Of a stretch of 64,000 nucleotides of DNA, positions 55,957-64,000 are shown in pieces. A program made the translations under genes and the position numbers. The stretch is from Symsagittifera roscoffensis (lineage: Eukaryota > Xenacoelomorpha > Acoela > Convolutidae): NCBI RefSeq assembly GCF_963678635.1, contig NC_087062.1, positions 12,754,670 to 12,818,669 of the forward strand. The letters are read 5' to 3'. Under the pieces are notes generated by a model, which saw only the letters and a list, made by a program, of their open reading frames with translations, was not told the origin of the DNA and did not search any database. The first letter of the stretch is position 1. Every line of letters begins with the position of its first letter.

Positions 55957-56502
55957 TTGTTCCGACTTTCGATACGAAAGTAACGGAATATTTGTGCTCG
56001 GGGTGGGTTTTTTTTTCTTCAGACAAATTTCGACTTTTTAACTAGCCATTTTTGACGGAATTTTTTAATATCATTCGAAAGCCATTGTTGTCCTGAATTT
56101 AAATTTGAAAAGATATTTCACCTGTGATCATTTTTTGTAAAGTTATAAGGGTTTAAAATGTGCCATTTTGGCCATTTTGAGCAATTTGGGACAATTAACG
56201 CGCGATATAATTCGCGCTATTAACGCGTAAGCGGAGAATTAATCCGTCTTATAAATCGTTCCAAATTGGTTGAACGAAGCTTATTTGCCATAATTGATTT
56301 GTTACAAGAAACGTAATCTATGTTTTTGTACTTTATATGGCGTGTGGGGGGATGTATTTCATAATAAATTTCAAATTTTGGAAAAAAAAAAGTTCATTTT
56401 ATTTTATTTCATTTAATTTTTTATGTTTTTACTACTGCTCCATAAACCTTAAAAGGCAGTCGGAACATTCAGGGCTTCGCCCTGATACGAGCAGTCTTGT
56501 TT
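55957..56502 (+). mobile_element. hairpin-bearing Helentron/HINE-like element, copy 7 (unit B)
   Basis: The duplicate of copy 6. Both ends and the three stem-loops are intact. Confidence 0.87.
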
Positions 56503-56767
56503 ACCTTGTGTATTTTTGGAGCACCTTGCTGTAAAGTAACATATTTGCTATTTGATTTGGGTCAAACTTGAGTTTTGTGGAAACATAACAGGTCAACTAA
56601 AAATGAGTAAGCTTTTCGCATGATATTTAGTTTTATTTTTTAAAGTATGATTGTAATGTATTTATTACTGAACAACCATAATCCATAGCTAAATTTTGTG
56701 AAATTTATTGTAAAAAACTTGATTTTTGGAGTCAAACATGTTTCAGAAGAAAGTTTGAAACTATTTT

Positions 56768-57383
56768 CATTACAAGGCCAAACTGTGCATTTTGTGAATT
56801 GCATGTGGATTCCGCAACCGGCAAAATAAGATTTAACGTGGAATCCGCAAGATTGCTATTTTTTAATCTTCTATGTTGTTTTGGATTCCACGGAAAAAAA
56901 GCTAAAAAACTGTATTGCTCAAAATTGCTCCAAAAACAGGCAACTTTGCGGATTCCGCAACAAAATGTGAGAAATCCGGAAATAGTTTGTGGAATCCATG
57001 AACAAATAATAATATATGTGTTTAAAGAACTTAAGCTGTCGCAGAATTCGCAACTGTAAATGGAATCCGCAAACTGCGAACGGAATCCGCAAATTGTAAG
57101 CAGATTCCGCAAATTGTAAGCGGAACCCGCAAATTGTAAGCAGAATCCGCAAATTGTAAGCGGAATCCGGATAAATTTGCAGAATCCATTTACATTTGCG
57201 GAATTCGCTTACATCAATGTGCCGACAAAATTTACGTTACAGGTATTTGTACGCGGAATCCACTGAAATTTTGTAGCTGGAATTCACTTACATTTTGGAG
57301 CATGTTTAAAGACTTGTCCCAGGAACATACAGGCCCAAAAATGCGCACCTCACCTATCCAAAGCTCAGTTTGGCCTCGTAATG
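56768..57383. mobile_element. CATTACRAGG element (unit B) with 20-bp tandem array
   Basis: The duplicate of 47027-47643. The array lies at about 57061-57170. Confidence 0.8.
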
Positions 57384-58114
57384 TTATAAAGTTTTATGAG
57401 ATCTAAAACATAAAATTAACACAGATGCGAAGCAGAACTTCGCACCACTGGCGAATGAGCAGAAACATAAAAGAAACATAGGAAGTCGAAAAATATCAAA
57501 AAAAAATCAACAATGTTAAAAAAAACTAGGTCTACCAAATTTTAAATTTTGTATGTCACGATACGTGCCCGGCAAGGTTGCCAGACATTTGAATATTAAA
57601 TTGGCAACAAATACCACCTGCGTAGAGGAAAAAAGCAAACAATCAGAGCAGACACAGACACAAGTTGAGGCGAAAGAAAACAATTTTGTAAAAATTCTAT
57701 AAACTTTATGTCTCACTTGGAACTACGAGAAAAACACTTTCAACTCCAATAAAAATTGCTTACAACACGAGAAAACTCAGCGATGTGGCTAATAAGCCGA
57801 CAATTTTTTCAGCAGACATCAATTGACTCGAAAGGAAAATTTTAAAATATGTTTACGTTGTTCAAGTATCATCCCGAAAATGGAATGCCTAACACTTACA
57901 CTTGCAACTGCAGTTATAGCTGCTTATAGCACAAGCAAAATCCGTGATGCGGTAACTTAGACAACATAACTTGAGCAGTCAAACGAAAGTGCGACAATTC
58001 AATTTTTACTGAACCATTAATCGCAATTGCATACATACGAAAAAAAATCCTGGCCGAGACTCAAATCACAATACTTAGGATGCAAAAAAGACCACGTTAC
58101 TTCTAGGCCATGTA

Positions 58115-58237
58115 CATGTATTCAAATCAGCTAACTGAGAAAAATGAATTTGGCCAGAAAGTTATATTTAGTTGTCTAAACCAATGACTTGTCTTCAGTT
58201 TACAGCTCTACTGGAACTATTTCTAAAAAAATAAAAA
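58115..58237 (+). repeat. boundary repeat, last copy
   Basis: Similarity to the unit start ends at TTTCTAAAAAAATAAAA; the next bases (TCAAGTGTCATTTAAAAA) are unique flank. Confidence 0.9.
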
Positions 58238-58244
58238 TCAAGTG

Positions 58245-59640
58245 TCATTTAAAAATTTTCTTCAAAGTTTACTGACGAAGATAAGAAAAGTATGCAGAAA
58301 ATTTTTATCTTTACTTCCAGCAGATTTTTATAATACGCCCAAGTGATATAGTTCTCTTTTTAAACCTCTGGGCCGCAATATTTTTTCTTCGGTAGTTAAA
58401 ATTTTGATAATAAATAGCTCGTAAGCTTCTCATTGCGCAAAGAAGGTGTGCATTATTGTTTTCTCATCAACTTAACATGTTAGGGTGGTCGGTCTGAGAT
58501 TGAACAAAGTGGATTGTAAATCGAAAAAGCGCAATCGTTTCTAGTACTAATTAGGACATTGTTTTTCACGCGATCGACTCTACATGGTCGAATTAATATT
58601 TTGATTAGACCTATTTTTATCACAGCAAAGAATCAGCGAGCGTTAACTGTACGGAAAGCGTTTCTGAAAAAGATTACAGAAAGTGTCGCTCCTAATTTTT
58701 TACATTCTATTTTATTTCACTTTCATCATTCATAATCAAAATCATGGTTCTGCTTAAACAGAATTGATTTTTTTGAAAACCTAAGTTTGCAGATTAAAGC
58801 TTCATAAGTTTGTAAAACAGACCCGATTGTATATATAAATAGATACATGTAGATATCAACGGAGTTCGAAGAAATTTCCGTATTTTTAAAGTATAAAGAG
58901 ATTTTGCTCTCACTTTCAAATTTTTATCTCACCGATTAAAACTTTCAAACAACAGCCTTGGAACTAAAAAACTTTCAAATTCAAGGATCCATTTTTAGAG
59001 AAACAAAGTTTGAAAAAATGCTTTTAGAAAAAAACTTTGAGAATTTGTCAAAATAAGCAATTTGTTAGCTTCTAAATAAAAACAAGTTTTTTTGCAAGGC
59101 AGTTTTTCTTGCAAAACAAATTTTTAACTGAATATTCATTTTCGAGACGCTAGCTTTTCTAAGCAAAAGATTCTAAAAAAAATTTTCTATTAAAATTTAT
59201 TGATGATGAAAAGAATTGTATGTAGAAAACTTCTTATCTTTACCTCCAGCAGATTCATATAATTTGCCCAAGTGATATAGCTCTCTTGTTAAATATGTGA
59301 GCCGCAGAAACTTTTTCTCAGTAGTTAAAACTTGAAATTAAATTTTCAATAATAAAGAGCCTAAAAACTTCTCAATGTGCAAAAATATATGCATTTTCGT
59401 TTTCTCATCCACTGAATTTGTTCAGGTGGTCGGTCAAAAATTGAAAAAAGTGGAGTGAAAATTGAAAAAATATAATCGTTTTTAGTACTAATTAGGACAT
59501 TGCATTTCCCACAATCGATTGGTCGGATTAAAATCAGACCTATTTTTTATCACAGCGAAATCTCAGCGAGTTGTAATTGGATTGAAAGCGCTTCTGAAGG
59601 AGATTACAAAAATTATCGCTCCTTATTTTCATACCCTCAA
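58245..59640. repeat. diverged direct repeat, two copies of about 440 bp
   Basis: Copy 1 (about 58245-58690) and copy 2 (about 59175-59640) share the blocks TTCCAGCAGATT / TCCAGCAGATTC, GCCCAAGTGATATAG, CGTTTTTAGTACTAATTAGG-like, and TTATCACAGC...TCAGCGAG. Identity is roughly 75-80% by eye. No coding frame is shared. Confidence 0.75.
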
Positions 59641-60400
59641 GAAATTAGGCGCAGATTTTCTAGATCAATCTTTTTTGATCTACTTTAAAATATCCCAGGA
59701 AGTAAAAACGACCAGCTAATTGGAAATGTAGTTTTTAGTGTAATGGAGACATTATTTGCTTTGTCACGCCATTTTTTCTTTGACTAAATTCTGTGACTCT
59801 GAGGGCTGACGGAAAGTATAATAGAGAAATGGCTCCGGAAAAGAATTCGGCGGCTGTTGAATCCGGCGGCTGTTTAAGGACATAATTGTCAATAGTGTTT
59901 TTCATTTTGAGAAACATTTTAAACGGATGCATTCAGTTCTTTGATTGCTGAAATATAGTATTTAAATCAATGCAAAGAACTATTTTGAGTCGGAGAAAAC
60001 GCAGGAGAAACAAATAAATACAAACATAACAACAATTTCTGCCGGTACAAATATGATAGTTGGGTCCCTTATTTTTAGATGGATCCATGAAAAAAAAATT
60101 TTTAGGCTTCAAATTTTTCAAAAACATGGTTCGCGTTTGTTTACATGCGTTTTGAAGTTTTCACAAAAACTGCGCGACCCATCTTTCATACTTGCTTTTT
60201 CCTGGGACCTAACTATCATACTTGTACCTTTCTGCAAAATTTCTAATTATAACGTTTTTTCTGGAAAAAATCACAGTTTTCCCGTTAATGATGAAAAAAA
60301 TAACATAGCAATTGAAAAAAATTGGGTTACACGAAATAAAGAACAAAAATTTATTAAAAAAAACCCGACCTCAAGATTTGAAAATTTTCACAGATCGCAA
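59641..60400. other. noncoding stretch
   Basis: No gene is seen. A 190-codon open frame beginning at 60053 runs into the element end at 60401 and looks accidental. Confidence 0.45.
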
Positions 60401-61855
60401 CATTACGAGGCCAAACTGTGCATTCTGTGCATTGTAAGCGGATTGCGCAACAAGCCAAAATCAGATTTGTCGCGGAATCCGCAACTTTGTTACTTTTATT
60501 TGATCTTCTTCGCTGTTTTGTCTTCCACAAACAAATACCTACAACACTGTACCGCTCAGAATCACTCCAATTTTGCGGAATCCGCAACCGTATTTGCGGA
60601 ATCCGGAACAGTTAAGAATAAATAATAAGACATTTGTATGGTTAAGTTGAGCTGTTGCGGATTCCACAACTGTAAGCGGAATCCGCAAACTGTAGGTGGA
60701 ATCCGCATTTTGTTTGCGGATTCCGTTTACATATATGTATATGTGTAGTATAGCGTTTAAACTTATACCTTTTAATTACTGGTCACCAGAAAAATCAATC
60801 TAATTTACTACATTGATCAACTACAGTTGAAATACCAAACGTTTGGTCTCATTTCCTGTCAACCCAACTTTGATCTCAAATCCTGTCAATTTCGATCTCA
60901 ACTTCAATCTCAATTCACTAGAATCGGAACCCACTATTGATGCAATCCCAAACTGCATCAGTATTTGGCATTGATGCAATCCCAAATACTGACGTAATTC
61001 GGCGATATACTGTGCATTGTGTTTCCAAATACTCTCAAGCCAATGACTACAAATATTGCACATTTTTTCGGCATTAAGCTTCCAAAATTAGTATTTAGGA
61101 ATGACGCAATTCTAAACACTGACCTAAATTGGCGACATCCTGTGTGTTGTGTTTCCATACACTCTCAACCAAATGACTATAAATATTGAATTTATTCGGC
61201 GTTTTGATTCCAAAATCAGTATTTAGGAATGACGCAATTCCAAATACTGGCCTTATTTGGCGATATGCTGTTTGTTGGGTTTCAATACACTTTGAACCCA
61301 ATGACTCCGAGTATTGAACTCATTCTATGTTGTGTTTTCAAAATACTTAAAGGTGACATCCACCGATTTAGTTAACTAATATTTTGAGATTTTTTCGTGG
61401 ATTCCGCTGACAATGGTTAAGTCCTAGCCTTTAATTTCCGCCTTGCTATAGATAAGAAGTCCAGCTCTGGCTTTTGATTGTTCATAGGCAACGTCAGTAA
61501 TAAGAAAAATTCTGAATCCACTTCTAGTTTGCGGAATCTGCTTATATTTGCAGATTCCGCATACAAATTTTGGCGATTCCACTTACATTTGCGGTTTCCA
61601 CTTACACTTTGTGGAATCCTCTTACAGTTGCGGAATCCAGAACAACTATCTATATTCGCTTGTTGCTGAATCAGCGGCACAACAAATAAGCCGACAAAAT
61701 TTACGTTACAGATATTTGTACGCGGAATCCACGGAATTTTTGTAAGTGGAATCCACTGAAATTTTGGAACATGCTTAAAGGTTTGTTTTTTGAATCCAGG
61801 AACATACACACACAAAATTGTGCGGCTATCCAGTGCACAGTTTGGCCTCGTAATG
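60401..61855. mobile_element. CATTACRAGG element, long copy with minisatellite
   Basis: The left end CATTACGAGGCCAAACTGTG is mirrored at the right end CAGTTTGGCCTCGTAATG. Both flanking parts are rich in GGAATCCGCAA-type motifs. The centre (about 60950-61340) is a minisatellite of about 125-bp units. Confidence 0.75.
60950..61340. repeat. minisatellite of ~125-bp units
   Basis: Three units share AGTATTTAGGAATGACGCAA, CCAAATACTG, TTGGCGATATGCTGT and ACTCTCAACCAAATGACT (the first unit has variants). The overlapping short frames are a result of the repeat. Confidence 0.75.
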
Positions 61856-63418
61856 AGTTTTTTTTTGGGATAGTTGGGAATAAATAGCTAAATAAAACCA
61901 ACATTCCTTGCTCCACAACTTTTTTGCTATACTGACTATAAAGATCAATATGGTTGAAGATCTGATAACTTTTTTCACAATAAAGTTATCTCATGGTTTA
62001 AAAAAATTTAAGACAAGAAAACTCACAGTTGTCGAACTATCTTCACATTATCGCGAGCTCGAACACGCTGATTTGAGCTTGCGGTTCGTCTTAATTGTTA
62101 ATTATGCTCAATGATCCGCATCCGATAATCAAACTCAGCAACCTGCAATTAATTAGCAATAACACAAAACTAATTAGACAAATTTTTTGATGAAAACAAT
62201 TTAACCAACTGATTGTTGTAAAGGACGAAAGTAAGAATTAATAGTAAATTTGCAAATCACAAAAGGTAAATGTTTCGTGAAAGACTGATTCTTTTGTACA
62301 CCCTTTTATTGATAAGAATGCTGCTAAAGCCTCGACGTCAGATGTTTCTCTAGGGGACAAAGATAAAAAACTAAAACAATATCTTCGAAGGGTTAGAGTC
62401 AACAAAAACTGAAGAAGCCGCTCATTTCTTGTCAAATCTTTTGAGCAAACATCAACAAAACTTAAAGGGATATACTTGGAACAGTCAGAAGTTTGCCAAT
62501 AACCTTGAGATTTAGGTAAACTGAAAGAATCTGGCGGCGGGTGTGTCAAAAATCTGGTGGCGGGTGTGTCATAAAGTCTACTTTGATTATTTTTTTCTTT
62601 ATATATGCCGTTTTTGAGAGCAAACAAACATTGTTTCAAAAATGCCCAAATTTGGGTTTAACAGAGGTCGAGTAAAAAAGTCATGAAAATTCGATAAAGG
62701 CCATGAAAATAAATTCCTCAAAAAAATAAAGGCGTCATGAAAACAAAACGTCATTTTTTGAAAATCCGCAACAACGAAACCCCCCCCCCCCCCCAGAGAT
62801 GTTGTTAGATCCCACCTGCCTGGCTGCAAGAATAATCTTGAGCCAATCAGAATTTGGTATCAGTTGAGTGGGATGGAGAAGTTCTACATGCTCAGAAGAA
62901 AAAGAATTATAGTGACTTTTCGGAACATCTTAATTTTGAGACCTTTAGAATCATTGCCTAAAGCTATACCTCATACTGTAACTCATTGTTACACCAACAA
63001 TCAATCGTACAATCTACTCCCCCCCCCCTTCACCGTACATTGTCCACCCAAGCATTTAAATACGAAAAATAATTCTGTATAAAATATGCATTTCATACTA
63101 ACAAGCAAAATGTAATTATTTCGAATTTTTCTTACAGCAATTGGTATTTTGATAGGCTACAAGTTTGTAAAATTGAAGTTTCAAATATGTTTCGATAATT
63201 TATAATGCAGGTGATATAACATTTCTCTTTAAAGTTATCTTGTGAATATTTCGAAATATCTATCCCCCCTAATTCGATTGAATTGGCGGAGAAAATTTTA
63301 CGGCTGATCTTTATACGTTGACGGACAGTTGAAACATTTACACGGAGTGACCTGCGTAGACCGAAAATGCCTATCATACAATTCCATAAACAAAGTCTAA
63401 GAACAAAAATCACTGGAA
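61856..63418. other. noncoding stretch with one weak open frame
   Basis: A 133-codon frame on the minus strand (62639-62238, with LSPRETSDVEALAAFL) has protein-like composition but no ATG and no convincing splice borders, so I do not call it. A doubled phrase, GGCGGGTGTGTCA, lies at about 62535 and 62560. C runs occur near 62780 and 63020. Confidence 0.4.
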
Positions 63419-63965
63419 TAAAAATACGCGTAACGTCATAAATAAAAAAGAAAAAATTGTTGGCAAGAAAATGCTACTCATACAATTTTTATATATGCAA
63501 ATTCTATGACTGATATTAATTTGATGGCGACCTCAAAAAAATCATGAAGTAATTTCGAAATTGTCCAAAAACTTTTTGAATTGTTTTCATGCGCAAGACA
63601 AAATTTGAGTTCAAAACAAACTTTCTTGCATGCAAATTTTATTTCTGGTGTGCATTTTCATACAGCTTTGCTGAAATGGTGTATTAGAATCGTAAGAGAA
63701 CATTTTTCTTGCTTTGAAATAAAAATACGCTTAACGTCAAAAATAGAAAATAAAAAGTTTTTGACCAAAAAATGCTACTCATGCAATTTTTATGTTTGAA
63801 AATTCTACGACTAACACTTTTTTGATGGCAACCTTAAAAAACGTATGAAGTTTTTTTTCGAAATTGTCCGAAATTATTTTTTGTATTGTTTTCAAGCTCA
63901 AGACAATACTTGGGTTCAAACAATCTTTCTTGCATGCAAAATTTATTTTCTGGTGTGCATAAAGT
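63419..63965 (+). repeat. tandem pair, 301-bp spacing
   Basis: AAAAATACGCGTAACGTCA at about 63420 and AAAAATACGCTTAACGTCA at about 63721 start two diverged copies. They share AAAATGCTACTCAT, TTTCGAAATTGTCC and CTTTCTTGCATGCAAA. Confidence 0.8.
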
Positions 63966-64000
63966 AGCCCTAGATGCACAAAAACTGGATAATTTTTCCT

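Larger units (their letters stand above)
48375..58114. repeat. segmental duplication, unit B
   Basis: This is the direct repeat of unit A, longer by about 2.2 kb because of the Mutator-like insertion (48883-51074). Without that insertion it is about 7.5 kb. Its first ~120 bases match the third boundary repeat (58115) better than the first (40861). After that it follows unit A. Confidence 0.95.

Noticed and set aside
60053-60625. 190-codon open frame on the plus strand
   Set aside because: It runs across the border of the element at 60401, has no signal of splicing and a biased composition; most likely chance.
60958-61301. Short minus-strand frames with repeated METQHT/IETQQT starts
   Set aside because: They arise from the ~125-bp minisatellite and have no other sign of coding.
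62238-62639. 133-codon minus-strand frame
   Set aside because: Protein-like composition but no ATG, a doubled 25-bp phrase inside, and no clear exon borders; left uncalled.

Overview
The window looks like nuclear DNA of an invertebrate animal. It is AT-rich and gene-poor and crowded with transposable elements. The recognisable host genes have introns with ordinary GT-AG borders and animal-type domains: nicotinic-receptor-like ligand-gated channels and a large secreted helical-repeat protein. I cannot name the species. The style of the Ty3/gypsy elements (CX2CX7HX3C plus CX2CX4HX4C knuckles, gag starting at the LTR edge, long pol linker and tail) reminds me of elements from appendicularian tunicates, but that is a weak guess from memory.

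Layout. 1-4147: a decayed Ty3/gypsy element on the minus strand, cut by the left window edge. 4544-6144: remains of a nicotinic-receptor-like gene (minus), frameshifted and lacking one Cys-loop cysteine. 6300-13400: noncoding DNA with foldback MITEs, a minisatellite and two head-to-tail copies of a hairpin-bearing element. 13452-17406: an apparently intact two-exon receptor subunit gene (minus, 378 aa); its intron holds a rearranged copy of its own exon and a MITE with an 8-bp target duplication. 19080-20298: a foldback element rich in ATAATCGATTAT. 21375-28523: a complete Ty3/gypsy provirus-like element (300-bp LTRs, TGTTC target duplication) with several inactivating lesions. 28587-29673: two weak host exon candidates and a hAT-type MITE. 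30756-36220: a third, older Ty3/gypsy remnant (minus) ending in a 40-bp-arm palindrome. 36329-39550: three more copies of the hairpin-bearing element.

40861-58237 is a tandem segmental duplication. Each unit carries a single-exon gene for a secreted protein of about 1153 aa (distant mesothelin/stereocilin-like character), a hAT-type MITE, one copy of the hairpin-bearing element and one element with CATTACRAGG ends. The left gene is open; the right one has a one-base deletion. The right unit also contains a decayed Mutator-like element with a FLYWCH domain, flanked by a 9-bp target duplication, and the left unit preserves the matching empty site. A direct repeat of about 122 bp at both ends and at the centre suggests the duplication arose by unequal crossing over.

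58240-64000 is noncoding: an old diverged direct repeat, a third CATTACRAGG element with a ~125-bp minisatellite, and a 301-bp tandem pair.

The host genes do not form a pathway. The main value of the window is as a record of element families and rearrangements. The best candidate for something undescribed is the hairpin-bearing family, with three conserved stem-loops and Helentron/HINE-like ends.
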